A stretch of 64,000 nt of DNA from Microbacterium sp. oral taxon 186 str. F0373 (GTDB lineage: Bacteria > Actinomycetota > Actinomycetes > Actinomycetales > Microbacteriaceae): the NCBI RefSeq assembly GCF_000411455.1, contig NZ_KE150457.1, positions 1,824,023-1,888,022 of the forward strand, written 5' to 3'. The first letter of the stretch is position 1, and every line of letters starts with the position of its first letter. Shown in pieces: positions 9,879-17,831 of this stretch. The notes below the pieces were generated by a model that searched no databases, had not been told where the DNA came from, and saw only the letters and a program-made list of their open reading frames with translations. A program made the position numbers and the translations under genes.

Positions 9879-11621
9879 TCAGAGAGGACGGATGCCGTTG
9901 ATGCTGGACACCGGCAGGGTGCGCTCCACATCGACGGTGCGATCGAGTCCCCGCAGGCGTCCGCCGCCGAGGCCGGTCGCCTCGATCGTGAACTCGCGCT
10001 CGGTGCCGTCGGGCATACGCACCGCGACGACGATGGTGGCGCGCGCCTTGACGGCGTGATCCAGTTCGCGGCCGAGCCACGCGGCGTCGGCATCGTCGGT
10101 AGGGGCGGCGCGCAGCCGCGCGAGGAGCGCGGCGTACGTGTCGCGATCGGGTGAGGGCTCGGTCGGTGTCGGCGCCAGGCGGTGGCGGTCGAGGCGTCGA
10201 CGTTGGCCGTCGGCATCCACCGCGACGACCGGATATCGGGCGTCGGCGATCATCCAGAATGCGGTGTCGGCCCCGCTGCGGGTCACGAGGCCGTCGGCGT
10301 CCTGCACGAGCCCGAGGGGACGTAGCGCCTGATCGACGGCGAGGGTGCGCAGCAGCGCCTCGTCGTCGCTCCAGACCCGGGTGCGGCCCTCGTCGTCGGG
10401 ACCGACGCGGACCATGCCGTGCGTGCGAGAGGTGCGTTCGATCTCGTACGCCAGCGGCTGGGGCAAGCCGGTGAGCGAGAGTTCGGTGAGGAAGGCGCGC
10501 AGCGACTCGGCGCTCTCACCCGCCGTGAGGGCGTCGGCGATGCTCTCGGTCGTGAAGCGGTAGCTCGACGCCTGCGCACGCGACTCCCGCCGCGCCATCG
10601 ACCTCAGCCGCATGTCGAGGTGCGGCGACAGCGGTCCGGGCGCGATGGCGGTCAGGTCGTTCTGCAGGTACACCCGATCGACCTCGCTCGGCAGCAGCCG
10701 GGAGAGTTCGTCGAGGGTCGCGGAGGAGAACGGCGCGCTCGCGCCGTCGACGAACGTGTCGCGCGCCCACGAGGCGGGGCGGTCCGCCTCGTCGAGGACG
10801 CCCCAACGTCGAAGGAGCGCACGGAGATTCGCCGCCCTCTCCGACCACAGCGCATCCAAGGGGTAAGCCCGCGCCCACGCCGCGGGCGGGAGCCAGCCGC
10901 CGGTCGGTCGCCGCAGTCCACGCGGCAATCCTTCGACAAGCGCTGCGGCCACCTCTGTCCACCGCGCGATCGTGTCGGTATGCAGCCACTGAGAACCCCG
11001 GGCCGTGACGAGCCAGGTCTTCTCCTGCCCCGACAGCAGACCGGTCCGTTCGGCGATCACGACCAGTTCATCGGCGGCGGCGGCATCGTCGACGATCCCG
11101 TCCTCGATGAGGCGGCGACGGTCGGCGGCGCCGAGCGTGCCGGAGCCGATGCGGCCGAACGGATGCGTCAGTGCGGCGTGCAGGATGTCGCCGAGCGAGC
11201 CCAGCGAGGAGAACGCCCGCTCCGCGGCGCCGGCGTCGTCGGGCAGGCCCTCGGCATCCGCGCCCTCCTGTTCGTCGAGCCCGACCGCGGGCATCGGCGC
11301 CGTGGTGAGGGCTGCCAATGCGGACGACACCGCGTCGTACACCACGCCCTCTTCGTCCACCAGCGCCAGCTCCTGCAGCCGGGAGCGGACGCCATCGTCT
11401 GCGGCCGGGGCGGCGTCAGTGAGGGCCGAGATCTCGCTCGAGGTGAGGCCCCGCAGCGTGCGCTCGATCGATGACGGGTCCAGAAGCGACTCAGCCGCGT
11501 CGAATGCGTCGTTCCAGCTCGCCGTGGGCGACACGTGGCGCGCCGCGAACAAAGCCGTCAGGGCGTCGTCGGTGCGCTGCACGAGGTGCTGTGCGAGAGC
11601 GCGCGCATCCGATCCGGTCAC
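9879..11621 (-). CDS. Helicase-associated PF13625-type protein paired with XPB
   Basis: A 580-residue protein beginning MTGSDARALAQHLVQRTDDAL. The segment VDRVYLQNDLTAIAPGPLSPHLDMRLRSMARRESRAQASSY lies in the middle (written here as adjoining family blocks: VYLQNDLTAIAPGPL and MARRESRAQASSYRFT). It belongs to the XPB/Ssl2-like 'helicase conserved C-terminal' family (PF13625) found next to XPB genes in actinobacteria. It has no Walker motifs of its own. It may be a partner of the neighbouring helicase. The start is a GTG at 11621. It directly follows the small membrane-protein gene with a 1-bp gap, so the three leftward genes may be one operon. Confidence 0.85.
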   Translation of the reverse strand: MTGSDARALAQHLVQRTDDALTALFAARHVSPTASWNDAFDAAESLLDPSSIERTLRGLTSSEISALTDAAPAADDGVRSRLQELALVDEEGVVYDAVSSALAALTTAPMPAVGLDEQEGADAEGLPDDAGAAERAFSSLGSLGDILHAALTHPFGRIGSGTLGAADRRRLIEDGIVDDAAAADELVVIAERTGLLSGQEKTWLVTARGSQWLHTDTIARWTEVAAALVEGLPRGLRRPTGGWLPPAAWARAYPLDALWSERAANLRALLRRWGVLDEADRPASWARDTFVDGASAPFSSATLDELSRLLPSEVDRVYLQNDLTAIAPGPLSPHLDMRLRSMARRESRAQASSYRFTTESIADALTAGESAESLRAFLTELSLTGLPQPLAYEIERTSRTHGMVRVGPDDEGRTRVWSDDEALLRTLAVDQALRPLGLVQDADGLVTRSGADTAFWMIADARYPVVAVDADGQRRRLDRHRLAPTPTEPSPDRDTYAALLARLRAAPTDDADAAWLGRELDHAVKARATIVVAVRMPDGTEREFTIEATGLGGGRLRGLDRTVDVERTLPVSSINGIRPL

Positions 11622-11622
11622 G

Positions 11623-11913
11623 TCAGCGGCCCTTGCCGACCCGGGCCTTCCGCACGAAGGTCATGATGAGCACTGCCATCAGCAGGATGAACGCGACGAT
11701 CGGCGCGATATAGACGAGCGTGCCGACCAACGGCCAGACGCCCTGCCCGAAGTCGTCGTGCTTCATGCCCCCAGCCGAGCCGATCATGATCGCGACGAAG
11801 CAGATCACGGACAGCAACAACAGACCCAGGGACATGAACGCGAGGACGCGGTCGATGCGGCGGACGGGAAGATCGTCGGCCGAGCCGGGGGTGCGAGAAG
11901 ACGAAGAGGGCAT
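11623..11913 (-). CDS. Small two-helix membrane protein
   Basis: A 96-residue protein with a polar Ser/Pro-rich N-terminus and two hydrophobic segments, near residues 24-46 (VLAFMSLGLLLLSVICFVAIMIG) and 60-85 (LVGTLVYIAPIVAFILLMAVLIM), ending in a basic tail. It resembles small actinobacterial multidrug ABC-permease-like or SdpI-like hypotheticals but matches no family that I can name. The ATG at 11913 is chosen because the upstream in-frame extension is low complexity and lacks a ribosome-binding site. It is the probable first gene of the leftward transcript containing the PF13625 and XPB genes. Confidence 0.7.
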   Translation of the reverse strand: MPSSSSRTPGSADDLPVRRIDRVLAFMSLGLLLLSVICFVAIMIGSAGGMKHDDFGQGVWPLVGTLVYIAPIVAFILLMAVLIMTFVRKARVGKGR

Positions 11914-12052
11914 CGGGATCACCCTACTGCGTCCCCGCGTCGGGCGTAGCGGTGTCGTAGGCTGGAGTGGGCAGGATGCCCACCCTCGTGCCCTCGCGGC
12001 ACGGGTCACGATGTCACCGCGCCTCAGGGCGCCGACGAGCGAGGTTTTTGCG

Positions 12053-12436
12053 ATGCCCACCGGCAAGGTCAGGTTCTACGACGACGAGAAGGGGTTCGGC
12101 TTCATCACCACCGATGACGGCCAGGACGTCTTCCTGCACGCCACGGCCCTCCCCGCGGGCACCGAGGGGCTGAAGGCCGGAACGCGCCTCGACTTCGGCG
12201 TCGCCGACGGCAAGCGCGGGCTGCAGGCGCTGGCGGTGCGGGTGCTCGACGCCCCCGTCAGCCTCGCCAAGCGCAACCGGATGAAGCCGGATGACATGGC
12301 GATCGTGGTCGAAGACCTCGTCAAGCTGCTCGACAAGGTCGGCGGCGACCTGCGTCACGGTCACTACCCGAACGCGGGACAGGGCAAGAAGGTCGCCGCG
12401 ATCCTGCGCAAGGTCGCCGATGAACTCGACGCCTGA
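12053..12436 (+). CDS. Cold-shock-domain protein with C-terminal extension
   Basis: A 127-residue protein: a cold-shock domain at residues 1-66 ([25 protein letters not shown]) followed by a helical extension of about 55 residues (RMKPDDMAIVVEDLVKLLDKV, KKVAAILRKVADELDA). This two-part organisation is a known actinobacterial CspA-like type. RNP1 is intact (KGFGFIT) and the RNP2-like segment is VFLHA. TAGGCT at 11958-11963 is a possible -10 element. The stop codon overlaps the DUF3027 start by 17 bp, so the two genes are translationally linked. It probably binds single-stranded nucleic acids; the role of the extension is unknown. Confidence 0.9.
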   Translation: MPTGKVRFYDDEKGFGFITTDDGQDVFLHATALPAGTEGLKAGTRLDFGVADGKRGLQALAVRVLDAPVSLAKRNRMKPDDMAIVVEDLVKLLDKVGGDLRHGHYPNAGQGKKVAAILRKVADELDA

Positions 12437-13016
12437 GTCCGTCGACTCCGGCGCGGATGCCGAGGGCGAAAAGCCGGTGCTCGTCGCCGACGACCGCCTG
12501 CTCGCGGCCCACGACCTGGCGCTGTCCGCGCTGCGCGAGATCACGCCGGCGGCGACGATCGGCGACCCCGCCGGATACACGCTCGAGGCGGACGGTGTCG
12601 TCTCCCTGCGTTTCGCCACGACGATGGAGGGCTATCCCGGCTGGTTCTGGACGGTGAGTCTCGCTGTCGTCGACGACGCCGAGCCGACCGTGCTCGAGGC
12701 CGAGCTCCTTCCGGGTGAGGGGGCCCTCCTGGCACCCGAGTGGGTGCCGTGGGCGGTGCGTCTGGCCGAGTACCAGGCCGCGCAGGCGGCGCTCGCCGCC
12801 GAGCGCGGCGTCGAGGCCGAGGATGCTGCCGACGCCGATGACGATTCGGACGATGATCTCGACGACGACGACCTCGACGACGTGGATGATCTGGATGCCG
12901 CCGACTTCGACGACGACGGCTCGCCGATTCTGCACGCCGGCGACGTCGACGGCGTCGACATCGACGTGCTGGACGACGACACCGACGACGAGGACGCCGA
13001 CGCCGACGAGGACTAG
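12420..13016 (+). CDS. DUF3027 family protein with acidic tail
   Basis: A 198-residue protein. The conserved part (about residues 25-115) contains AHDLALSALREITPAATIGDP, FATTMEGYPGWFWTVSLA and AELLPGEGALLAPEWVPWAVRLAEYQ, which are the DUF3027 signatures. The last 80 residues are extremely rich in Asp and Glu. The ATG at 12420 lies inside the cold-shock gene in another frame. The function is unknown; the fixed pairing with a cold-shock protein hints at a role in RNA or ribosome biology, but that is inference. DUF3027 proteins are often longer, so the C-terminal part may be reduced here. Confidence 0.82.
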   Translation: MNSTPESVDSGADAEGEKPVLVADDRLLAAHDLALSALREITPAATIGDPAGYTLEADGVVSLRFATTMEGYPGWFWTVSLAVVDDAEPTVLEAELLPGEGALLAPEWVPWAVRLAEYQAAQAALAAERGVEAEDAADADDDSDDDLDDDDLDDVDDLDAADFDDDGSPILHAGDVDGVDIDVLDDDTDDEDADADED

Positions 13017-13019
13017 CGG

Positions 13020-13058
13020 CGTTTCGACTCGCGCCGGCGTCGCGCGCTCAACGACCGG
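13020..13058 (-). repeat. REP-like palindromic repeat, copy 1
   Basis: CGTTTCGACTCG, a variable GC-rich centre, then CGCTCAACGACCGG. The ends are shared with four other copies in this window (35697, 40165, 40219, 40278). This copy lies 3 bp after the DUF3027 stop and is in the inverted orientation relative to the copy in dnaE2. Confidence 0.75.
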
Positions 13059-13104
13059 GTGTCAGAACGCGACGGTGAACGGCGCGGACTGCAAGACCTC
13101 CTCG

Positions 13105-13191
13105 CGCGACGCCGCGATCCTCGCCGTCATGGACGGCCTGCAGGTGCAGTGGCTGCTCGAGCCCGATGCGCTCGATCTCGGCGGCCTCTGA
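13105..13191 (+). pseudogene. Remnant of a TetR-family regulator C-terminus
   Basis: The 28 codons before the TGA at 13189-13191 read AILAVMDGLQVQWLLEPDAL in part. This is the typical last helix of TetR-family repressors (MDGLQ.QWLLDP). No start codon, DNA-binding domain or longer frame exists upstream, where the frame runs into the REP-like repeat and the DUF3027 gene. It is therefore a gene relic, possibly left by a deletion at the repeat. The remaining sequence up to serC (13192-13276) shows nothing I can assign. Confidence 0.5.
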
Positions 13192-13276
13192 GTTCGCGAT
13201 CGAGGCCATCGTCGCGGCCGTGCTGGATCCTCGGCCGTCACCGCTGGCGTGAATCCGCGGCGCGGGGCGATCGGCC

Positions 13277-14395
13277 TCAGCCGCGCATGTGCTCGATCGT
13301 GTAGTCGATCGCCTTGATGAGCTGGCGGACATCGTCGGGCTCGATCGAGACGAACGTGGCGATGCGCAGCTGGTTGCGTCCGAGCTTTCGGTACGGCTCG
13401 GTGTCGACGATCCCATTGGCGCGCAGGCTCGCGGCGACGGCCGCGGCATCCACGGACTCGTCGAAGTCGATGGTGACCACGACGGGGGAGCGGTCGGCCG
13501 GATCGGCGACGAACGGGGTCGCCGCCGCGGAGTCTTCGGCCCACTGATACAGGGCCTGCGACGACTCCGCCGTGCGGCCCGCCGCCCAGCCGAGGCCGCC
13601 GTTGCCGTTGATCCACTCGAGCTGCTTGTCGAGCAGCACGAGAGTGGCGACCGCGGGGGTGTTCAGCGTCTGGTTGAGTCGCGAGTTGTCGAGAGCGTTC
13701 TTCAGGCTCAGGAACTCGGGGATGTAGCGGCCGGATGCCGCGACGCGCTCGATGCGCTCGATGGCGGCAGGGGAGACCGCCGCGAACCACAGGCCGCCGT
13801 CGGAACCGAGGTTCTTCTGGGGCGCGAAGTAGTAGACGTCCGTCTGCGAGACGGCGAAGTTGATGCCACCGGCCGCGCTCGTCGCGTCGATGACGGTGAG
13901 CGCGCCCTCGTCACCGGCGACACGGGAGATGGGTGCCGCGACACCGGTGGAGGTCTCGTTGTGCGGCCAGGCGTACACGTCGACACCCTCGACCGCCTCG
14001 GCGACCGTGCGCGTTCCGGCATCCGCCTTGCGCACGTCCGGCGCTTCGAGCCACGGCGCGGCGGCCGCAGCGGCGAACTTGCCACCGAACTCGCCGAAGA
14101 CGAGGTTCTGCGCGCGGCGCTCGATGAGACCGAACGCGGCCGCGTCCCAGAACGCCGTCGAGCCGCCGTTGCCGAGGATGATCTCGTAGCCGTCGGGAAG
14201 ACGCAGCAGGTCGCTGAGGCCCATCCGCACCTGGCCCACCAGGTTCTTGATCGGGGCCTGTCGGTGCGAGGTTCCCATCAGCACCGCACCGGGGCCCGCC
14301 AGGGCAGCGAGCTGCTCCGGCCGGATCTTGGACGGGCCGCAACCGAAGCGACCGTCGGCGGGCAGGATCTCGCGGGGCAGCGTGACGTGGGCCAT
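13277..14395 (-). CDS. serC: Phosphoserine aminotransferase
   Basis: A 372-residue fold-type I PLP enzyme that converts 3-phosphohydroxypyruvate and glutamate to phosphoserine in serine biosynthesis; many family members also serve pyridoxine synthesis. It shows the actinobacterial SerC start RFGCGPSKIRP, the turn GNGGSTAFWDAA near residue 76, and the PLP-binding Lys194 in FAPQKNLGSDGG. The ATG at 14395 is preceded by the usual short leader and gives the normal length. It diverges from the dtxR homologue. No other serine pathway gene is adjacent. Confidence 0.95.
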   Translation of the reverse strand: MAHVTLPREILPADGRFGCGPSKIRPEQLAALAGPGAVLMGTSHRQAPIKNLVGQVRMGLSDLLRLPDGYEIILGNGGSTAFWDAAAFGLIERRAQNLVFGEFGGKFAAAAAAPWLEAPDVRKADAGTRTVAEAVEGVDVYAWPHNETSTGVAAPISRVAGDEGALTVIDATSAAGGINFAVSQTDVYYFAPQKNLGSDGGLWFAAVSPAAIERIERVAASGRYIPEFLSLKNALDNSRLNQTLNTPAVATLVLLDKQLEWINGNGGLGWAAGRTAESSQALYQWAEDSAAATPFVADPADRSPVVVTIDFDESVDAAAVAASLRANGIVDTEPYRKLGRNQLRIATFVSIEPDDVRQLIKAIDYTIEHMRG

Positions 14396-14494
14396 GCTCC
14401 CGATTCTAGGGTCAGCGCCGCCGGCGCCCCGCCGCGTCGCCGTGAGAAACGGATAGGCTGAGAACACACCCACGAACGTGCACGAGGCCTGCCC

Positions 14495-15202
14495 ATGACG
14501 GATCTGATCGACACCACCGAGATGTACCTGCGTACCATCCTCGAGCTCGAGGAGGAAGGCATCGTCCCCCTGCGTGCGCGCATCTCGGAGCGTCTCGGCC
14601 ACTCCGGTCCGACGGTGTCGCAGACGATCGGACGCATGGAGCGCGACGGTCTGGTCGTGGTCTCCGACGACCGCTCGCTGGAGCTCACGATCCCCGGGCG
14701 GCAGAAGGCCGGCGACGTCATGCGCAAGCACCGCCTGGCGGAGCGTCTGCTCAGTGACGTGATCGGTCTCGACTGGGCGTACGTGCACGAAGAGGCCTGC
14801 CGCTGGGAGCACGTGATGAGCGAGCTCGTCGAGCGCCGCCTCATCGAGCTGCTGGGCCATCCCACCGAGTCGCCGTACGGCAACCCGATCCCGGGCCTCG
14901 ACCAGCTGGGCGACGTGCCGGCCCGCACCTTCGATGACGGCGTGGTGGGTCTCGTACGCCTGCTGAATGAGACCGGCGGCCCGGTGCACGGCACCGTCCG
15001 GCGCCTCGCTGAGCCGGTGCAGGTCGACCCCGAACTCCTCGAGCAGCTGCGCGACGCCGGCGTCGTGCCGGGAGGCGTCGGCGACTTCCGGTTCAGTGAG
15101 GGCTACGTCCTCGTGCAGATGGCCGGCAAGGTCGATGGACTGGAGCTTCCGGTCGAGGTCGCCTCGCACATCTTCCTCGTCGACGCGGTCCCGCACGCCT
15201 GA
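14495..15202 (+). CDS. DtxR/IdeR-type metal-dependent transcriptional repressor
   Basis: A 235-residue regulator with an N-terminal winged helix (LRARISERLGHSGPTVSQTIGRMERDGLV), a metal-binding and dimerisation domain, and a C-terminal SH3-like domain. The metal ligands fall at exactly the classic DtxR positions: Met10, His79, Glu83, His98, Cys102, Glu105 and His106. This indicates an Fe2+-activated repressor of iron uptake genes rather than an MntR type, which lacks the cysteine. TAGGCT near 14454 may be the -10 element. No iron-uptake genes are adjacent, so its targets lie elsewhere. Confidence 0.93.
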   Translation: MTDLIDTTEMYLRTILELEEEGIVPLRARISERLGHSGPTVSQTIGRMERDGLVVVSDDRSLELTIPGRQKAGDVMRKHRLAERLLSDVIGLDWAYVHEEACRWEHVMSELVERRLIELLGHPTESPYGNPIPGLDQLGDVPARTFDDGVVGLVRLLNETGGPVHGTVRRLAEPVQVDPELLEQLRDAGVVPGGVGDFRFSEGYVLVQMAGKVDGLELPVEVASHIFLVDAVPHA

Positions 15203-15241
15203 GCGTCACCCGGGAAGCGCCTGGGCATGAACACCTGTGCG

Positions 15242-15269
15242 TGACTTATTCGTTACCTTCCGGTAGCCT
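15242..15269 (+). promoter_or_regulatory. Candidate promoter of the M23 peptidase gene
   Basis: TGACTT at 15242-15247 and TAGCCT at 15264-15269 with a 16-bp spacer resemble an actinobacterial SigA promoter (TTGAC-N17-TANNNT). Transcription from it would give a leader of roughly 150 nt. Confidence 0.4.
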
Positions 15270-15275
15270 CGAAAA

Positions 15276-15387
15276 GTCCACGTGGCGAGAAGCCCGCCAC
15301 GGACCTCCGCACGGATTGCCTCATCGGTTCGTCGTTCGCGCGGTGACACCCGTACATCTGTGCCCTGACACCGAGTGCCGACGAACC
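15276..15387 (+). ncRNA. Highly structured 5' leader of the M23 peptidase gene
   Basis: Two long helices can form in the untranslated leader. The first is a hairpin at 15276-15304 (GTCC-A-CGTGGCG paired with CGCCACG-GAC, 7-nt loop). The second is a closing stem GGTTCGTCG at 15326-15334 paired with CGACGAACC at 15379-15387, enclosing about 44 nt. The pairing is exact and far beyond what a plain leader needs. Actinobacterial M23 and Rpf genes are often under c-di-AMP (ydaO) riboswitches, but I do not see that consensus here, so the class is unassigned. Confidence 0.4.
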
Positions 15388-15430
15388 AGCGGACCGCCCC
15401 GAGCGGTATCGCAGAGGCGCCGGAGGACAA

Positions 15431-16333
15431 TTGGCTGAACAGTACGACCCGTCGCAGGAGATCCCCGAGTCCGAAGCGACGACACCGACACGGCGTAGCC
15501 GCGCACAGCGCGGCGCGTTGACCCGTTCCGCGGGCTCCGCCCCCGCTGTGCGAGCAATGGCTGTCACGCCGGCCCCCGCGCCGCGACGCTCGCGCCGCAG
15601 AGGCCATCCGGTCCGCAGCTTCATCACGGTCGCCGCCGTCGGCGGTCTGATCGCCACCGTCGCGATCGCGCCGGCCTTCGCCGCCTCGACGTCGAGCCCC
15701 GCCGAAGCGGTCACGCTCCAGCAGGTCGCCGCGGAGAACGCGCAGTCGCTCGTGATCGCGTCCGAAGCGACGCCGGCCGCCCTGGCCCGCGACAGCTATT
15801 CGGCGACGACGCCCGAAGAGATCCAGACCAAGAAGAACGAGGATGCCGCCAAAGCCGCGGCGGCTGCCCGCATCGCGGCGGCATCCACCGCATCCGCCGA
15901 TGCCTCGGTCTACTCCGGCTCGCTCGCCGAGACGATCGCTCCGGCGGGCTCCGTCGTGCGTCCCCTGCCGTTCTTCAACCACTTCGGTGAGCCGTACCCG
16001 GGCCACAAGGGCACCGACTACATGGTCGACCGCTACACCCCGATCTACGCGATCGCCGACGGCGTCGTGGTCGAGTCGAGCGAGGATGGTCCCGGATGGG
16101 GCGTCTACGTCAAGATCGCCCACAACATCGGCGGCAACACGGTGACCTCGCTGTACGCGCACATGTCGTACGGCACCCGTCGCGTGGTCGTCGGCGACAC
16201 CGTGCGTGCCGGACAGATCATCGGCCAGGTCGGTGACACGGGACGCGCGTTCGGCACCCACCTGCACCTCGAGATCTACGTCAACGGATCGTGGACCAAC
16301 GCCGAGGACTTCCTCGTCGCGAACGTCCGCTGA
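15431..16333 (+). CDS. M23-family peptidoglycan endopeptidase
   Basis: A 300-residue exported protein: a basic N-terminus, a signal or membrane segment near residues 62-85 (SFITVAAVGGLIATVAIAPAFA), an Ala-rich helical region, and a LytM/M23 peptidase domain from about 175. The zinc ligands are visible as His192-x3-Asp196 (GHKGTD) and His277/His279 (THLHLE). These enzymes cut peptide cross-bridges in peptidoglycan during growth and division. Translation begins at TTG 15431 with GGAGGAC just upstream, which outweighs any alternative start. The structured leader upstream suggests post-transcriptional control. Confidence 0.88.
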   Translation: MAEQYDPSQEIPESEATTPTRRSRAQRGALTRSAGSAPAVRAMAVTPAPAPRRSRRRGHPVRSFITVAAVGGLIATVAIAPAFAASTSSPAEAVTLQQVAAENAQSLVIASEATPAALARDSYSATTPEEIQTKKNEDAAKAAAAARIAAASTASADASVYSGSLAETIAPAGSVVRPLPFFNHFGEPYPGHKGTDYMVDRYTPIYAIADGVVVESSEDGPGWGVYVKIAHNIGGNTVTSLYAHMSYGTRRVVVGDTVRAGQIIGQVGDTGRAFGTHLHLEIYVNGSWTNAEDFLVANVR

Positions 16334-16438
16334 CGCTGTCTGCGTCGACACGCGGCATTCGTTCACCTCTGATTCGCCCCGGCGGGCTCTACGTGCATTA
16401 GCCTGATCCCGACGCTCGCACAGCCGAGGGGGAGCCGC

Positions 16439-16552
16439 ATGGACACAGGATCTCGCATTCGAACCGTGAATGCGGTGGGCCGCTATGTCCTTCGGCATCG
16501 TGTGCACGACTGCCGCGACATTCGTCGTGGGTTCAAGGCGCTGTCTTCATGA
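16439..16552 (+). CDS. Possible 37-residue small protein ending inside a terminator
   Basis: An ATG at 16439 is preceded by GAGGGGGAG (16427-16433 region), a strong ribosome-binding site, and opens a 37-codon frame (MDTGSRIRTVNAVGRYVLRH onward) that is basic and ends TGA at 16550-16552. The stop lies inside the hairpin of the terminator, so translation to the end would melt it. TAGCCT at 16399-16404 could be the -10 element. A leader peptide, a small mRNA or a chance frame within a small RNA are all possible. No homologous small protein is known to me. Confidence 0.35.
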   Translation: MDTGSRIRTVNAVGRYVLRHRVHDCRDIRRGFKALSS

Positions 16553-16565
16553 CAGCGCCTTTTTT
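16535..16565 (+). terminator. Strong Rho-independent terminator
   Basis: AAGGCGCTGTC and GACAGCGCCTT form an 11-bp perfect stem with loop TTCAT, followed by a run of T to 16565. It sits 200 bp after the M23 gene and 82 bp before the HNH gene, so it terminates either the M23 transcript or a separate short transcript that starts near 16410. Confidence 0.9.
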
Positions 16566-16646
16566 CGTGCCTGCGCCGCCGTGCCTGCGCCGCGTCGACA
16601 ACGGAGAGCCGTCGAAGCCATCGACGGCCGTTCGAGAGGAACGCGC

Positions 16647-17144
16647 ATGCGCACACTGGTGCTGAACGCCGGATACGAACCCCTGGCCGTCGTCTCGTTC
16701 AAGAGAGCCCTTGTGCTCGTCATGAACGAGAAGGCGACCGTCATCGAACGCATGGACGGCAACCCCGTCTGGGGGATCCGGGGATCCTGCGACCGTCCGG
16801 CCGTCATCGTCCTCACGCGCTACGTGCGCGTGCCGGGGGCTCGGCGGGTGCCGGTCACGCGTCGCGGCGTGCTTCGCCGTGACGCCCACCGGTGCGCCTA
16901 CTGCGGCAAGGGCGCCACCACGATCGACCACGTCCTGCCGCGTTCACGTGGCGGCGCCGACTCGTGGGAGAACCTGGTGGCCGCGTGTCTGCGCTGCAAC
17001 AACATGAAGGGCGATCGGACCCCGCAGGAGATGGGGTGGGAGCTGCGGTGGGCACCGCAGCCGCCGCGCGGACCGCAGTGGACGGTGCGCGGCACCGAAC
17101 GCTCTGAGCCGGCGTGGGAGCCGTACCTGTCGCTCGCCGCGTGA
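16647..17144 (+). CDS. HNH endonuclease
   Basis: A 165-residue HNH nuclease-like protein of the stand-alone actinobacterial type that begins MRTLVLNAGYEPLAVVSFKRA. The HNH core is complete: CAYCGK, TTIDHVLPRSRGG with the catalytic DH, the Asn in WENLVAAC, and CLRCN, which with CAYCGK makes a zinc-binding set of four cysteines. AGAGGA precedes the ATG at 16647. This chromosomal family is widespread and its biological role is not known; a housekeeping rather than a phage role is likely. It is isolated on its own transcript behind the terminator. Confidence 0.9.
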   Translation: MRTLVLNAGYEPLAVVSFKRALVLVMNEKATVIERMDGNPVWGIRGSCDRPAVIVLTRYVRVPGARRVPVTRRGVLRRDAHRCAYCGKGATTIDHVLPRSRGGADSWENLVAACLRCNNMKGDRTPQEMGWELRWAPQPPRGPQWTVRGTERSEPAWEPYLSLAA

Positions 17145-17174
17145 CAGGCGTGCCCGCCCGCCACGCGGCGGCGG

Positions 17175-17831
17175 TCAGCCGGGCAGCGTCGTGAGGGTCC
17201 AGCCTGCAGCCTCGCGCGTGTAGGCGATGCGGCGGCTCGCGGCGAGCGGGTTGGAGACCCAGAACACCAGGCGGTGCGGGGTGACCGCGAATCCGGCCCA
17301 CGCCTCGGGCGGCGTGAAGGAGGGGTCGTCGGGACCGCCGTGAGCCCGCAGGAACTCATCCCAGCGGGCGCGCCGTTCGGCCAGCGGCAGCTGCGCGAAC
17401 GCGTCGGTGTTCTGCCAGGCGAGCTGCTGGAGGTAGGCGGAGCGCCGGTGGTAGGCCTCGTCGGACTCGGCGCGCGACGAGCGCGCCGCCGTACCCTGCA
17501 CGACCAGCTGGCGGGTGAACCCGGGCCACAGGATCGTCAGCGCGACGCCGGGCTGGGCGGCGAGTTCGGCGGCCTTACGGCTGAGAGCGTCGGTGTGGAA
17601 GAAGAACCGTTCGCCGTCGAAGTCGCTCAGCATGGTCGTGCGGGCATCGGGCAGCCCGTCGAGGCCGATCGTCGACACGGTCATCAGCAGACGGTCCTCG
17701 CCGGGACCGGGAAGCCAGGCCCCGGCGAGGGCCAGGGGATCGGCGACGGGGGTGTCGGACTGCACCGGGTCGCTGTCGTGATCGATCACGACGGGCGCGG
17801 GCGGGATGCCGGGAGTGTATGACGCCGTCAC
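17175..17831 (-). CDS. Pyridoxamine 5'-phosphate oxidase-like FMN protein
   Basis: A 218-residue split-barrel FMN protein of PdxH type. It shows MTVSTIGLDGLPDARTTMLSDFD, FFFHTDALSRKAAELAAQP (an FMN-binding block) and RIAYTREAAGWTLTTLPG at the C-terminus. True PdxH ends in a conserved RLxP; here TLLPG-like residues TTLPG replace it, so a pathway other than B6 salvage is possible. The GTG at 17831 overlaps the creatininase stop as GTGA, so it is the last gene of a three-gene leftward operon with the hydrolase and the FAD oxidase. That context suggests it oxidises or protects a product of the operon. Confidence 0.72.
   Translation of the reverse strand: MTASYTPGIPPAPVVIDHDSDPVQSDTPVADPLALAGAWLPGPGEDRLLMTVSTIGLDGLPDARTTMLSDFDGERFFFHTDALSRKAAELAAQPGVALTILWPGFTRQLVVQGTAARSSRAESDEAYHRRSAYLQQLAWQNTDAFAQLPLAERRARWDEFLRAHGGPDDPSFTPPEAWAGFAVTPHRLVFWVSNPLAASRRIAYTREAAGWTLTTLPG

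Noticed and set aside
15276..15430. c-di-AMP (ydaO) riboswitch call for the M23 leader
   Set aside because: The gene type is right, but I could not find the conserved ydaO core motifs, so I kept only a structured-leader call.
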